Notes: generated by a model not told the origin, from the letters alone. A stretch of 64,000 nt of DNA from Maridesulfovibrio frigidus DSM 17176 (GCF_000711735.1 NZ_JONL01000002.1:372001-436000), one strand, 5' to 3'; positions 16,395-26,574 are shown, counted from the stretch's first letter. Made by a program: numbers and translations.

Positions 16395-17867
16395 ATGACT
16401 CGGGAAAAAATATTAAAAGCTCTTGAAAACCATGCAGACACGTGGATGCAAATTCCAAGTGTGTTCAGAGACAAATCAGGTGCGCCTGAATTTGAAATGG
16501 TTCTGGCTAAATCAGAAATGAAAGATGTCGGAGTATCTTCGCTTGTTTTCAGAGAAACCAAAACGGGTGGGTTCGAATATGCATCGCGAGCTTTTTTGCA
16601 CGCCCACCTTCAACCGAATGATATGTTTATCGATGTCGGCGCACATTTCGGACTCTACACTCTTACCGCTGCCCTAAAATTTCCCGGAAAAATAAAAGTC
16701 CTAGCCATTGAGCCGCATCCATTAAATGTTAGCAGACTCCGCATGTGGACAGAGTTTAACGAGTGCTCAGCCAGTGTAACCATAGTAGAATGCGCAGCTT
16801 CTGATCGCAGCGGGCACAGCCTGCTCAGGCTTGATTCATCCATGGGACATAGCCTTCTTCCGCGAACAAACCCAGTCGACAAAAGAGCCCCCATCAAAGT
16901 AGCTATCGACACTGTGGATAACATTGCATCTAAAGCCGGATTCACTGATTATGATGGCCGAATTTTCCTCAAAATTGATACAGAAGGCCATGAGCTACAA
17001 ACCATAAAAGGGGCTATCGAACTGCTCAAAACAGGACGTGTAGCAGCCATCATATGGGAAAAAGGACACTTTCATATTACCCCAGAGGGCATGAAAGAAT
17101 TCGTGGACATTATGAATATCCTACGGGACTTAGGATACGATTCATTCAGATTTCCGCACGAAGATATGGGTGGGCCGCTGATTCCCTACGTTATAAGTCA
17201 CGAATCGTGTAATATTATAAGTTTGGATTCTTCAATTGCGCCGCGGCCTAACTATGAAAAACCATGGGGAGCACACTGTTCAATGTCCTCATCTATGCGC
17301 CCTAAAGCCGCTGATGAGGTGACCAAGGCATATACGGAAAGGCTTATAGCAGCAAAATCTACGGACTGCGGACGCTGGTCCAGATGGGATCACCTGCACA
17401 GTGAATCAGATATCCGCGCAGGGCTTGCTGGGCAATTTGTACCTGAACATTCTAAGGTCCTCGACGCGGGAGCAGGCATGATGCTCTTGCGCGATTATAT
17501 ACCCGAAACGTGCATATACACTCCCCTTGATATTGTTGCTCGCAGCAGAAAATGTATAGTTGCCGATCTCAATCAACATCAATACCCTGATCAAAAATAT
17601 GATGTTATAATGGGGCTGTTTATAATTGAATTCCTTCATGAACCTGAAGAGTTTCTAAAATGGGCATACAAATCATCAAACAAATTAATTTTCACGTACT
17701 ACCCTGCACGCCCGAACTCTGAAAGAGATCGAAGAATTGCAGGTTTATTTAACGACTTAGGACATAAAGAGATAGCAGAAATGATTGAGCTCTCAGGTTG
17801 GAAACTACTAAAGATGACTGGCATATCAGCTGGACAAATTTGCTACCAATGCGAAAAAAAGGATTAA
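16395..17867 (+). CDS. Fused FkbM-type and second class I methyltransferase
   Basis: 490 residues with two methyltransferase-like halves. The first (about 30-260) is FkbM-like: FIDVGAHFGLYT is the SAM-binding motif I, AIEPHPLNV motif II, and FLKIDTEGHELQ the characteristic later motif. The second (about 300-490) has its own motif I (VLDAGAGMML) and YDVIMGLFIIEFL, typical of small-molecule class I enzymes. Such fusions occur in glycan or lipid modification, but no polysaccharide genes are nearby, so the substrate is unknown. exoIII starts 3 bp after the stop, suggesting one transcript. Confidence 0.85.
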   Translation: MTREKILKALENHADTWMQIPSVFRDKSGAPEFEMVLAKSEMKDVGVSSLVFRETKTGGFEYASRAFLHAHLQPNDMFIDVGAHFGLYTLTAALKFPGKIKVLAIEPHPLNVSRLRMWTEFNECSASVTIVECAASDRSGHSLLRLDSSMGHSLLPRTNPVDKRAPIKVAIDTVDNIASKAGFTDYDGRIFLKIDTEGHELQTIKGAIELLKTGRVAAIIWEKGHFHITPEGMKEFVDIMNILRDLGYDSFRFPHEDMGGPLIPYVISHESCNIISLDSSIAPRPNYEKPWGAHCSMSSSMRPKAADEVTKAYTERLIAAKSTDCGRWSRWDHLHSESDIRAGLAGQFVPEHSKVLDAGAGMMLLRDYIPETCIYTPLDIVARSRKCIVADLNQHQYPDQKYDVIMGLFIIEFLHEPEEFLKWAYKSSNKLIFTYYPARPNSERDRRIAGLFNDLGHKEIAEMIELSGWKLLKMTGISAGQICYQCEKKD

Positions 17868-17870
17868 AAA

Positions 17871-18638
17871 ATGAAAATATATTCATGGAATGTTAATGGA
17901 TACCGGGCCGTAATTAAGAAGAATTTCACTGAGTGGTTTACTGAAAGTGACCCTGATGTTGTCATGCTCCAAGAGACAAAAGCTCACCCTGACCAAATCC
18001 CTGACGAAAACCGCGATTACGAAGGTTACGAATCCGCATGGAACTGGTCCAAGGTAAAGAAAGGATATTCCGGCACAGTGTGCTTTTCGCGCACTCCGGT
18101 TATTTCAAAATCTTTCGGCCTGCCAGACGAAAAATACCAAGGCGAAGGACGAGTTGTGCTCATGGAATATGAGCACTTCTATCTATTCAATATTTACTAC
18201 CCCAACGGGCAGATGAATGAAGAGCGGCTTGAATACAAGTTAGGCTTTTATGACTGTTTCCTTGAATATGCTGAGGAGTTACGCAAAAAGAAACCTATTG
18301 TCGTCGGGGGAGATTTCAACACAGCGCACACAGAAATTGACCTGAAAAATCCGAAACCTAATTCTGACAAGTCAGGATTTCTGCCTATTGAACGAGCATG
18401 GCTGGATAAGTTTGTTGAGCACGGATATATAGATACTTTCCGCATGTTTGAAACAGAAGGCAGCAACTACTCATGGTGGAGCTACCGCTACAACGCCCGC
18501 AAAAACAATGCAGGGTGGCGCATAGACTACTTCTTCGTATCAGAAGAATTAAAAGACAATGTGAAACGCGCATGGATTGAATCTGAGGTGCTAGGATCGG
18601 ATCACTGTCCTGTCGCCATTGAATTAATTTTTCCGTAA
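17871..18638 (+). CDS. xthA: Exodeoxyribonuclease III (AP endonuclease)
   Basis: Cuts at abasic sites and degrades 3' ends during base-excision repair. The 255-residue endonuclease/exonuclease/phosphatase fold shows WNVNGYRA, MLQETKA (metal Glu), GGDFNTAH (Asp/Asn), WRIDYFF and the catalytic SDHCPV. Length is normal for ExoIII. It lies 3 bp after the methyltransferase gene. A weak inverted repeat (AGGCCA/TGGCCT, 18651-18696) with a long loop follows and may terminate it. Confidence 0.95.
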   Translation: MKIYSWNVNGYRAVIKKNFTEWFTESDPDVVMLQETKAHPDQIPDENRDYEGYESAWNWSKVKKGYSGTVCFSRTPVISKSFGLPDEKYQGEGRVVLMEYEHFYLFNIYYPNGQMNEERLEYKLGFYDCFLEYAEELRKKKPIVVGGDFNTAHTEIDLKNPKPNSDKSGFLPIERAWLDKFVEHGYIDTFRMFETEGSNYSWWSYRYNARKNNAGWRIDYFFVSEELKDNVKRAWIESEVLGSDHCPVAIELIFP

Positions 18639-18795
18639 TCCGTAAAAAAAAGGCCAAATTTTGACCATTTCAACTCTTAATACAATTATATGGCCTCTTT
18701 TAGCTTAATATTATATGAGTTCTTTATTAAACAGGTACTTTGATTTGTAAGATAGTTATGAGGCTTCAAAATTAATTTTTTTTAAGGAGAGGATT

Positions 18796-20952
18796 ATGCT
18801 CAAAGATATGCGTATTGGCCCTAAAATTGCCATTAGTATTAGTGTACTAATGATTTTAATTTTCGTAGCTTTTACGAGTATTACAGTCATTAAAACCCGA
18901 AATTCTTCAAGAATACAGGCCAGTCATATGGCCGAAGAAATGGCTAGCCGATATGGTAATCAAGTCAAAAACAATATTGAAAAGGCTCTGGATGCATCAC
19001 AAGCAGGAGCTGCTGTTTTCATGGCATTTAGCAATTTCGGAGACAGATTTGACCGAGATCTAGCAGATGATATTATTAAAAAACTGACACTCTCTGATCC
19101 CATGTTTTTCGGAACTCAAGTTGTAATGGAACCAAATGCTCTTGATGGACGAGATGCTGAATATAAAGGAACTAAAGCGTGGTACGGCCCTAATGGCGAA
19201 TATGGCCCTTATTTCTGGAGCGAAAATGGAGAATTGAAAGCTGAAGATCTAATTCAGTACAAGCCCGCCACAACGCGCGCATGGTACATGGGACCCCGCG
19301 ATTCAGGGGGGCCGATTTTAACTGAGCCATACTATACTGAAGTAGCTAAAACCAACATGGCCACAATCAGTGTCCCAATTATAAAAAATGGTAATTTTAT
19401 CGGGATCGTAGGAATCGATTTTGTTCTCGAAGCATTCCAAAAAATGGTCGGCAACATTCACCCTATGGACACAGGGTATGCTTTTCTTGCTTCTAATAAA
19501 GGCTACTGCGTAGCTCACCCCGATAAACAGTTAGTCGGAAAAAACATTACCGAAGCTTTTCCCGAAAACATCCGTTCTGAAATATCCGCTGACATTGCGA
19601 GTGGTAAGTCATTTCATAAAGATATTATCTCACCCCTCGATGGTAAAGAATACTTCTTCCTGTTTGAACCTATCGTAATTGCTGGAACAAACACCCCTTG
19701 GTCCATTGGCTTAGCGATTCCAACGCAAAAAATTTATGCTGAGTCTCATGAATTCCTTAAAGTCAGTCTTTTCCTATCTGCCGGCGCGATATGCTTAGTT
19801 CTTATCGTAGTACTACTTATCGCCCGCAGCGTAGCAACACCCATTAATGCGATGGTTGGCTTTGCACAGGACATTGCAGATGGAAACTTTGACTCAAAGC
19901 CTGACAGCCGCCGCTTTGGCGGAGAACTTCTGACTCTCTACAACGCATTGTCCAGTATGGTGACGAGCCTTGTGGAGCTGATTGGCACTGCTGAAGAAAA
20001 AACTCAGGAAGCAAAAAGGCAGACAGAAGCCGCGAATATAGCTCTTGAAGAAGCACGCCAAGCGAAAGAAGCTGCAGAGACAGCTAAAGCGGAAGGCATG
20101 CTCCAAGCCGCAAACCAGCTTGAGGAAATTGTAGATCAAGTAACATCTGCATCAGAAGAACTTACCGCGCAAATCGAAGAGTCCAGCCGAGGAACAGAAA
20201 TACAGCGTGAACGAACTTCTGAATCCGCAACCGCAATGGAAGAAATGAATGCCTCGGTTCTTGAAGTGGCGCAAAATGCTTCTAATGCAGCAGAAAGCGC
20301 ACTTGAAGCAAAGAGAAATGCCGAGGATGGTGGTACAATCGTCGCAAACGTTGTCTCCTCTATCAATTCCGTCAATGAAGCCACCGAGGTTATGGTTTCG
20401 GGCCTAAACGAACTTGGTGGGCAGGCTGACGGAATCAGCCAAGTTATCACCGTCATCACCGACATTGCAGACCAGACCAATTTGCTAGCTCTTAATGCGG
20501 CAATTGAAGCTGCACGAGCTGGAGAAGCAGGTCGCGGGTTTGCTGTTGTTGCAGATGAAGTCCGTAAACTTGCAGAAAAAACAATGCAAGCCACTCATGA
20601 AGTAGGCCAAGCAGTGCACGCAATCCAAACGGGAACTCGTAAAAACATTGATGAAATGAACAATGCTGCGAAAATGGTAGTCCAGAGCACTGATTATGCC
20701 AACAATGCAGGAGAAAGCCTTCATTCTATCGTTGAAATTGTTGATATAACCGCGGATCAGGTAAGATCGATTGCTACTGCCAGCGAAGAACAATCCGCAG
20801 CCAGCGAAGAAATTAGCCGAGGAACTGAAGAGGTAAATCGGATTGCAGCTGAAACAGCAGAATCCATGGACCAATCCATGCGGGCAGTAACGGACTTAGC
20901 TAGACTATCTTCAGAATTGCAGAACTTAATTGAAGAACTTAAAGACGTTTAA
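18796..20952 (+). CDS. Methyl-accepting chemotaxis protein
   Basis: Inner-membrane chemoreceptor of 718 residues. Transmembrane helix 1 (about 10-30), a long periplasmic double-Cache-type sensor (about 40-315), transmembrane helix 2 (about 323-345), HAMP (346-400) and the cytoplasmic signalling coiled coil (about 430-715). The CheA/CheW tip is conserved around 558-590 ([30 protein letters not shown]). The ribosome site AAGGAGAGG is strong. The ligand is unknown; Cache sensors often bind organic or amino acids. It is a single-gene unit with its own terminator. Confidence 0.96.
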   Translation: MLKDMRIGPKIAISISVLMILIFVAFTSITVIKTRNSSRIQASHMAEEMASRYGNQVKNNIEKALDASQAGAAVFMAFSNFGDRFDRDLADDIIKKLTLSDPMFFGTQVVMEPNALDGRDAEYKGTKAWYGPNGEYGPYFWSENGELKAEDLIQYKPATTRAWYMGPRDSGGPILTEPYYTEVAKTNMATISVPIIKNGNFIGIVGIDFVLEAFQKMVGNIHPMDTGYAFLASNKGYCVAHPDKQLVGKNITEAFPENIRSEISADIASGKSFHKDIISPLDGKEYFFLFEPIVIAGTNTPWSIGLAIPTQKIYAESHEFLKVSLFLSAGAICLVLIVVLLIARSVATPINAMVGFAQDIADGNFDSKPDSRRFGGELLTLYNALSSMVTSLVELIGTAEEKTQEAKRQTEAANIALEEARQAKEAAETAKAEGMLQAANQLEEIVDQVTSASEELTAQIEESSRGTEIQRERTSESATAMEEMNASVLEVAQNASNAAESALEAKRNAEDGGTIVANVVSSINSVNEATEVMVSGLNELGGQADGISQVITVITDIADQTNLLALNAAIEAARAGEAGRGFAVVADEVRKLAEKTMQATHEVGQAVHAIQTGTRKNIDEMNNAAKMVVQSTDYANNAGESLHSIVEIVDITADQVRSIATASEEQSAASEEISRGTEEVNRIAAETAESMDQSMRAVTDLARLSSELQNLIEELKDV

Positions 20953-20977
20953 ACTCGGAATAAAAAGACAATATAAA

Positions 20978-21021
20978 AAGGGTGTGGTCAAACCAGAGTT
21001 TTTCGGTTTGGCCACACCCTT
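20978..21021 (+). terminator. Strong terminator after the chemoreceptor
   Basis: A 17-bp stem (20978-20994 with 21005-21021) followed by TATTTT. Confidence 0.92.
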
Positions 21022-21071
21022 ATTTTAAAAAATAGTATTTTTATGAATACGTTTTAGAACAAGGTTAAAAT

Positions 21072-21377
21072 ATGATCACCTGCTACCTGCGCTATGTCAT
21101 AGACCCATACAAATTGGACGAGTTTAAACATTATGGAGAACTCTGGATTCCGCTCGTAAATAAATTTGGAGGAATTCATCATGGCTATTTCCTGCCGCAC
21201 GAAGGCGCAAATAACATAGGCCTTGCCCTGTTCAGCTTTCCATCGCTAGCTCTCTATGAAGAATACCGCGAGAAAATAAAGGAAGATCCTGAATGCATAG
21301 CGGCAATGGACTATTCAGCAAAAACAAGGTGCATAGTCAGCTTTGAACGCAGTTTTATGAAGCCTGTTTTTGAATGA
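21072..21377 (+). CDS. NIPSNAP-like small alpha/beta-barrel protein
   Basis: A 101-residue protein that resembles the NIPSNAP/dimeric alpha-beta barrel group: a YLRYVIDPYKLDEF strand-helix start, then GGIHHGYFLPHEG and IGLALFSFPSLALYEEYR. Relatives form small dimers and often have no assigned reaction. It is the first of a run of short genes and ends at a clear terminator. Family call is moderate; function is not known. Confidence 0.8.
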   Translation: MITCYLRYVIDPYKLDEFKHYGELWIPLVNKFGGIHHGYFLPHEGANNIGLALFSFPSLALYEEYREKIKEDPECIAAMDYSAKTRCIVSFERSFMKPVFE

Positions 21378-21449
21378 TTTCTGCCAATATCCTAGCAATA
21401 CCGATTAACCCTGCACACCTTAGTCTCTTAACTACCCATATTTAATATT

Positions 21450-21487
21450 AAAAGCGGCTCACTTGAACAATTAAGTGAGCCGCTTTT
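21450..21487 (+). terminator. Rho-independent terminator
   Basis: A perfect 15-bp stem (21450-21464 with 21473-21487) with an 8-nt loop, ending in TTTT, 70 bp after the NIPSNAP-like gene. Confidence 0.92.
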
Positions 21488-21584
21488 CGGCTTATTTTAT
21501 ATTACTCTATCTTTTTACTTGAAATTGATTATCAAGTTCATTAAGACTTGTTTCTAACAGCAACCTAAACGAAAGGAACAAATC

Positions 21585-21737
21585 ATGACAATGACTACAT
21601 CCATCTCATCCAAGAACAAACGTGACTTTTTGAAAAAGACTTTAAAAACTCTCTCGACCCGCACAGTTAAATCAGAATTAGTTGAAACCGTAAATTCCAA
21701 CACCAGCACACCTAGCTCTCAATCTGAGCAAAACTAA
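21585..21737 (+). CDS. Small basic protein, 50 residues, unknown
   Basis: ATG at 21585 lies about 8 nt after AAAGGA, and the frame runs to a TAA at 21737. The N-terminal half is basic (NKRDFLKKTLKTLSTR) and the C-terminal half is Ser/Thr/Asn-rich. KRDFLKK is faintly like a twin-arginine motif, but only one arginine is present and no hydrophobic stretch follows, so export is unlikely. Supported by ribosome site and position in a cluster of short genes; no family recognised. Confidence 0.55.
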   Translation: MTMTTSISSKNKRDFLKKTLKTLSTRTVKSELVETVNSNTSTPSSQSEQN

Positions 21738-21839
21738 CCTTCAATACAGGTCCTCAACTCACAAATTAAAGCTCAAACGTATTCCCAGTGAGATCTCATT
21801 TAATGGGAAAACTTTAAGTTAAACAACAGGAGCAATTAA

Positions 21840-22037
21840 ATGGCTGAAGCAATTAAAGAAGCCGCGCGAATGCGCCGTGAACATGGTTGGAAAACGTATT
21901 TAATTAAATTCAATGACTATTACTCTTACACTTTCAATCCTAAATTTTTCCCTAATTTTGAGCTACTTGGAGAGGTGGATGCAGAAGGAAAGGTAAACCC
22001 TGTGCCGAAACGTAAAAAATCATTTTTCCACACGTAA
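21840..22037 (+). CDS. Small protein, 65 residues, unknown
   Basis: Starts at an ATG 7 nt after CAGGAG. Composition is protein-like and aromatic-rich (YLIKFNDYYSYTFNPKFFPNFELLG) with basic ends. There are no cysteines, signal peptide or membrane span. It lies about 100 bp after the 50-residue gene on the same strand and may share its transcript. Function unknown. Confidence 0.65.
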   Translation: MAEAIKEAARMRREHGWKTYLIKFNDYYSYTFNPKFFPNFELLGEVDAEGKVNPVPKRKKSFFHT

Positions 22038-22065
22038 AACTGAAAGTGCATGCATGATACTGAAA

Positions 22066-22098
22066 AGAGGATGATAAATCTAAGATTCATCATCCTCT
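22066..22098. terminator. Hairpin between convergent small genes
   Basis: A 10-bp stem (22066-22075 with 22089-22098) with an extra AATCT/AGATT inner helix. On the minus strand it is followed by TTTTC. It overlaps the last codons of the leftward 58-residue gene and lies 29 bp after the 65-residue gene. Confidence 0.75.
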
Positions 22099-22256
22099 AA
22101 AGTATCAGCAGTCTGCTCCGCAATTCGCTCGGCAACGTCTAGCAATTCCGGTGGGATTACCCCGTCACCTGTTAACTGCCTAAATAGCTCTTCTTCTGAC
22201 AAGCCGGATGAGGTTGCTACTGCAAGCTGCTTCGCTGTAAATTCAATGTGTTTCAT
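22080..22256 (-). CDS. Small acidic protein, 58 residues, unknown
   Basis: A complete frame from ATG at 22256 to TAG at 22080; an in-frame stop just upstream means no earlier start exists. The protein is helical and acidic (LSEEELFRQL, LLDVAERIAEQTADTLEDDES). No ribosome site is visible before the ATG (the leader is C-rich), which lowers confidence. The frame ends inside a terminator hairpin. Family unknown. Confidence 0.45.
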   Translation of the reverse strand: MKHIEFTAKQLAVATSSGLSEEELFRQLTGDGVIPPELLDVAERIAEQTADTLEDDES

Positions 22257-22523
22257 TGGGGGGTAATACTTTCATATTCTGTACTTTGCAAAGATTTTGA
22301 TTTTACCATTTGCGACACAACCAGCCAAACGCTGTCGAATAGATTCTTTATCCTATTATTATTGGGAATGACGAATTTGCTCGAATAATTATTTGGCATA
22401 GATGCTATTGGGCGAAAGAGAAAAGGACAAAAGTTAAGATTAGACTCTGCGGTGAAATACAAACAATTTTATCAGAAAAAACAGAGTATCGCACAGTCAA
22501 AAAGACCGAAGTCAGGAGGGCTA

Positions 22524-23210
22524 GTGCATTTAAAGCATATAGAGGCGGAGACCCCGAACATGGCGATTATGGATGTTCCAATAACCCGTGGACGGGCGAT
22601 AGTAAGTGCGCAAATTATTAGTGCAGTTTTTCTACTGGCAATATTGTTGACAGGCTGTCAACAGCATAGAGTGACAGACGCGTCCTCTTTTCTGGGACCG
22701 CCAATAGGGGAAACTATCCACCTTGAAAGGATGTCAGATGGCGCGGTAAAAAAGAGAATCTGCACATCCATTTCTAAATCAGGCGTTTACTCCATCGAAG
22801 AGAGAACGAGGTTCATTAATGGAGACACCACGCAAAAGGGACTGCCAGAGTGGCTTATGCGCATCCTTAGAGGTGAAGAAGATCTTGTTGAGAACTACAC
22901 GCTAGAAGCGAAAGATGACAAATTAATAGTTACGAGAAGTGAAGAACCGTCCTTCACAATGATGGACTTTAAAAATCCGAAATGGGTTCAATACGGAACA
23001 ATGTACCCTGATGGAAAATTTAAAGTGGAATACCGCATTGTTAAAGAAGAGGTTGCTAATATCCTTGGAAAAATGCGGAAAGTTGTATATGTGGAGACAC
23101 ATAGCCGTTTTGGCAAAAACGCATATACTATTGCTTCAGGATTAGGAATGATTCACTCTGAAATTCACAATGAAAACTCCGTCTCTGTTGATTTTACCCT
23201 AAAAGAATAA
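22524..23210 (+). CDS. Predicted lipoprotein, unknown function
   Basis: About 228 residues. A hydrophobic segment ends in a lipobox (AILLTGC), so the mature protein should be lipid-anchored at the cell envelope. The mature part is a beta-rich domain of about 185 residues with no motif I recognise. Start is uncertain: GTG at 22524 has AGGAGG only 4 nt upstream; ATG at 22560 gives a more usual signal-peptide length but a poor ribosome site. Single gene ending near a bidirectional terminator. Confidence 0.78.
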   Translation: MHLKHIEAETPNMAIMDVPITRGRAIVSAQIISAVFLLAILLTGCQQHRVTDASSFLGPPIGETIHLERMSDGAVKKRICTSISKSGVYSIEERTRFINGDTTQKGLPEWLMRILRGEEDLVENYTLEAKDDKLIVTRSEEPSFTMMDFKNPKWVQYGTMYPDGKFKVEYRIVKEEVANILGKMRKVVYVETHSRFGKNAYTIASGLGMIHSEIHNENSVSVDFTLKE

Positions 23211-23268
23211 TCACCACACTCGCCAACGAATCTTTTGGATAAACATAACGAATGCCGCAAAACAAGAA

Positions 23269-23300
23269 AAAGGGTTAGCTAAATAATTAGCTAACCCTTT
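23269..23300. terminator. Bidirectional terminator between the lipoprotein and malic enzyme genes
   Basis: A perfect 12-bp stem (23269-23280 with 23289-23300), A-rich on the left and T-rich on the right, between convergent genes. Confidence 0.92.
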
Positions 23301-23359
23301 AATTTTATCATTCAGTTCCCCAAAGAGAATGCTGATAATTCAACTATGAACTTCTAATA

Positions 23360-24679
23360 TTAGAAGTCGTAATTGAAGGATTCTACAGCAGCGTTACCGC
23401 GAGCCTGAGAAGCTTTGAGGCGTTCTTCAAGTTCAACTTTGTATTTTTCGAGATCGAGCTCAATGCGGGCAACACCTGTGTCCATAGCAGCTTTAACGAC
23501 AGCAGGAGCAACGCGAGTCAGTACACGAGGATCAGTTGGTTTCGGGATGATGTAATCCATACCGAACTCAAGTTTATCTACGCCGAAAGCATCACAAATA
23601 TCCTGTGCTACAGGCTCTTTAGCTAGCTCTGCAAGAGCCTGAGCTGCTGCCAATTTCATTTCAGCATTAATGATGGTAGCACGACAGTCGAGTGCCCCGC
23701 GAAAAATGAAAGGGAAACAAAGAACGTTGTTAACCTGGTTAGGGTAATCGGAGCGGCCTGTTCCCATGAGGATATCAGGACGAACTTCTTTAACGTCTGG
23801 GTAAGGAATTTCAGGATCAGGATTAGCACAAGCAAAGATGATTGCGCCCTGAGCCATGGTTTTAACCATATCCTGATTGATTGCGTCTTTAACAGAAAGG
23901 CCAAGGAACATATCTGCGCCGACCATGCAGTCAGCGAGGGAGCCGTGATCTTCTTTCTGTGCGAAGTCAGCTTTAAAGCCAGTTACACCTGCGCGACCTT
24001 CGAAAAGGAGTCCGCGAGAATCAAACATGAAGATATTTTCACGGCGTACGCCTACAGTTACATATAATTCGGAACAAGCAATCGCAGCGGCGCCAGCACC
24101 TGATACTACAATCTTGATTTCGCCAATATTTTTTCCGGTAATCTCAAGAGCATTAATGATACCTGCAGTGGAAATAATAGCTGTTCCATGCTGATCATCA
24201 TGGAAAACAGGAATATTCATTTCTTCCATCAGTCTTCTTTCAATTTCGAAACACTCAGGAGCTTTAATATCTTCGAGATTAATACCACCGAAAGTAGGCT
24301 CAATCATTTTACAAAATTCGATAACTTTTTCTGGATCAGTAGCATCAATGTTAAGGTCATAAACATCAACGTCTGCGAAAATTTTAAACAGTACGCCTTT
24401 ACCTTCCATAACAGGCTTACCTGCAGCAGGACCGATATTACCAAGGCCGAGAACTGCTGTGCCGTTTGAAACAACAGCAACAAGGTTCCCTCTACCTGTG
24501 TACTCATAAGACAATTCTTCGTCGGCGTGAATCGCGCGACAAGCTTCTGCTACACCTGGTGAATATGCCATTGAAAGGTCTTTTTGAGAACTACAAGGTT
24601 TGATGGACATCACTTCCAACTTACCTTTTCTACCATCACTATGATACTTTAGAGCTTCCTCTTTTGTGAAAAGAGCCAT
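23360..24679 (-). CDS. NAD(P)-dependent malic enzyme
   Basis: Converts malate to pyruvate and CO2 with reduction of NAD(P). The 439-residue bacterial-type enzyme has [28 protein letters not shown], the metal-site stretch [28 protein letters not shown] and a Rossmann loop [10 protein letters not shown]. The C-terminal phosphotransacetylase-like domain of the long form is absent; the length fits the short form. It links C4 acids with pyruvate in central metabolism. Single-gene unit; the 290-bp upstream spacer must contain its promoter and that of the divergent RNA methyltransferase, but I cannot point to boxes with confidence. Confidence 0.95.
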   Translation of the reverse strand: MALFTKEEALKYHSDGRKGKLEVMSIKPCSSQKDLSMAYSPGVAEACRAIHADEELSYEYTGRGNLVAVVSNGTAVLGLGNIGPAAGKPVMEGKGVLFKIFADVDVYDLNIDATDPEKVIEFCKMIEPTFGGINLEDIKAPECFEIERRLMEEMNIPVFHDDQHGTAIISTAGIINALEITGKNIGEIKIVVSGAGAAAIACSELYVTVGVRRENIFMFDSRGLLFEGRAGVTGFKADFAQKEDHGSLADCMVGADMFLGLSVKDAINQDMVKTMAQGAIIFACANPDPEIPYPDVKEVRPDILMGTGRSDYPNQVNNVLCFPFIFRGALDCRATIINAEMKLAAAQALAELAKEPVAQDICDAFGVDKLEFGMDYIIPKPTDPRVLTRVAPAVVKAAMDTGVARIELDLEKYKVELEERLKASQARGNAAVESFNYDF

Positions 24680-24972
24680 GCCTCAACCCCCATATAAAAG
24701 TGTTTCTGATGATTGGCCGATCAACTAAACTATCCTTTCCCTATTGCTGCAAGCCCAATTGGTCAAGCTTTCTTAGCAATTTTGTAATTTTTCTCTTCCT
24801 AACATACAAAATTATCATACTCCACCTCATATAGAGTAGACAGGGCCGAAAGATAAATCTACTAACTTCCCAGCCACCTTACCTGGTGACATTAAGACAA
24901 ATTTGAAAATATTACATATAAATTATTCATATAAATAAGTTAATCGTTCCTCCAAAGCTCCGCGGAGATAAA

Positions 24973-25728
24973 ATGTTACAAGACCTCAGTATAGTACTGT
25001 TTCGCACCAAATATCCTGAAAATATAGGGTCGACTGCCCGCGCCATGAAAAACATGGATTGCTCAAGCTTAATACTAGTGACCCCGCCCATATGGAATAT
25101 GGAAAAAGCAATGCCGCTTGCTACCGCGAAAGCTCATGAGCTGGTTGATAATGCAAAAATATGCCCGGACCTCAGTACAGCTCTTGCTGGCCACACAAAA
25201 ATATACGGCACAACAGCCCGCACCGGAGGCTGGAGAAAAGGAGCTTTAACCCCGGCCTCAGCCGCCCCGCGCATAGTGGAGCAGCTTCGAGCCGGAGAAA
25301 AAGTCGCCATTGTTTTCGGTCCTGAAGATAAAGGATTGACCAACGATGAAATAAAGCTCTGCTCGCAACTGATTAACATACCTACGAGTGAAGAGAGCAG
25401 TTCCTTAAACTTATCACAGGCTGCCCTGATCCTTCTTTATGAATGTTTCAAACATTCACTTGAAAATCCTTTTGTCCCCGCAGGACCTCCCGGCGAACGT
25501 TCTACGACTTTTGAGGAGCAAGAAGTTTTACTTGCAAACTTGCAGGAAACACTTTCTGAGATTGACTTTTTAAATGAAGACAACCCCGAATACTGGATGC
25601 TCCCTGTAAAAAGATTCATGGCGAAACTGGATATTAAAAGAAATGAATTCAACTTGCTGATGGGAATTTGTCGGCAGGTAAAAATGGTTGTTCAAAAAAA
25701 TAAAGAAATTAATTTGGAAAAGAAGTGA
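24973..25728 (+). CDS. trmJ: SpoU/TrmJ-type RNA 2'-O-methyltransferase
   Basis: SPOUT-fold methyltransferase of 251 residues, TrmJ-like; TrmJ methylates the ribose at tRNA position 32. Motif 1 is FRTKYPENIGSTARAMKN, motif 2 VAIVFGPEDKGLTNDEI and motif 3 IPTSEESSSLNLSQA; together they form the knotted SAM site. A C-terminal helical extension (about 165-251) fits TrmJ better than the short rRNA enzymes. A TPR gene follows 75 bp later and the cobalamin genes after that. Confidence 0.88.
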   Translation: MLQDLSIVLFRTKYPENIGSTARAMKNMDCSSLILVTPPIWNMEKAMPLATAKAHELVDNAKICPDLSTALAGHTKIYGTTARTGGWRKGALTPASAAPRIVEQLRAGEKVAIVFGPEDKGLTNDEIKLCSQLINIPTSEESSSLNLSQAALILLYECFKHSLENPFVPAGPPGERSTTFEEQEVLLANLQETLSEIDFLNEDNPEYWMLPVKRFMAKLDIKRNEFNLLMGICRQVKMVVQKNKEINLEKK

Positions 25729-25803
25729 AAACTACCTTCTCAACAGACCAAAATATCGATATCGTGAAGGCACAATACTTCAGAATACGCGCGGAGCCTA
25801 TAA

Positions 25804-26547
25804 ATGACCGATTCTAGTACAATCCAAGACCTCAAAGGGGTTTTTTCCTGCCAAAAAGTTGCCAAAGTAGGCACAGGAACAACTACGCGCAGAGTGGCGC
25901 AGGTTGGATATTATTTTGTTGAGCAATCAGGTAAAGACGAATTTGATGTTCGCCCTCTCAACAGTAATTTTGTTCCTATCGGAAATGCGGAAAAAATAGA
26001 CCGTGAAACACTGCTGAGAGACTACACTCCAGAGCCTGAAATGTACCACAAGCAGGTTTTGCCGAACATGAAAGATCTTCAGAAAACCCTTGCGCGCGCA
26101 GACAGAAATCGTAAACAGGGCAATTCTTTCAGCGCTGAAATGGAATATTCCAGTGCAGTAAAAGTTGACGAAACCAATGTGCGGGGCAACTTCGGAGTTG
26201 GTCTTTGCTTCATGGAAAGAGGCGAAACAGAACGCGCAAATGACGTATTCACCAGGCTCATTTCCATGGATGCTGCATTTGAGAAAGAACACAAACACCT
26301 CTTTAATGACTTCGGGATTAACCTTCGCAAGTCAAAAATGATTCCTCAATCTATTGAGTACTATGGAAAAGCAATATCTCTCAGCCCGGATGACGAGCAC
26401 CTCCAATATAATATGGCCAGAGCTTATTTCGAAGCAGAAGATTACGATAATGCTCGCAAGGTGCTGGCGACATGCCTTGAACTTAATCCTGAATTTGCAG
26501 AAGCAAAGAAATTCATTGCCTATCTTGATAAAAATAAACTGGGCTGA
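25804..26547 (+). CDS. TPR-repeat protein, unknown function
   Basis: 247 residues. The N-terminal 90 residues are a small domain of unknown type. From about residue 95 there are TPR units, clearest in SIEYYGKAISLSPDDEHLQYNM and ARKVLATCLELNPEFAEAK. No signal peptide or membrane span, so cytoplasmic. TPRs mediate protein contacts; the partner is unknown. It lies between trmJ and cbiA on the same strand, 27 bp from the latter. Confidence 0.85.
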   Translation: MTDSSTIQDLKGVFSCQKVAKVGTGTTTRRVAQVGYYFVEQSGKDEFDVRPLNSNFVPIGNAEKIDRETLLRDYTPEPEMYHKQVLPNMKDLQKTLARADRNRKQGNSFSAEMEYSSAVKVDETNVRGNFGVGLCFMERGETERANDVFTRLISMDAAFEKEHKHLFNDFGINLRKSKMIPQSIEYYGKAISLSPDDEHLQYNMARAYFEAEDYDNARKVLATCLELNPEFAEAKKFIAYLDKNKLG

Positions 26548-26574
26548 TTCCCCAAAAACCTTTATAGAGATGAC

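Noticed and set aside
18651-18701. AGGCCA/TGGCCT inverted repeat after xthA as a terminator
   Set aside because: The 34-nt loop and 6-bp stem make it weak, so it is mentioned only with xthA and not listed separately.
18740-18770. TAAA-N16-TAAGATAG before the chemoreceptor gene as a sigma-28 promoter
   Set aside because: Only the GATA core of the -10 box matches; too weak to list.
20136-20594. 152-residue minus-strand frame opposite the chemoreceptor signalling domain
   Set aside because: Ala/Ser-rich shadow of the conserved coiled coil on the other strand.
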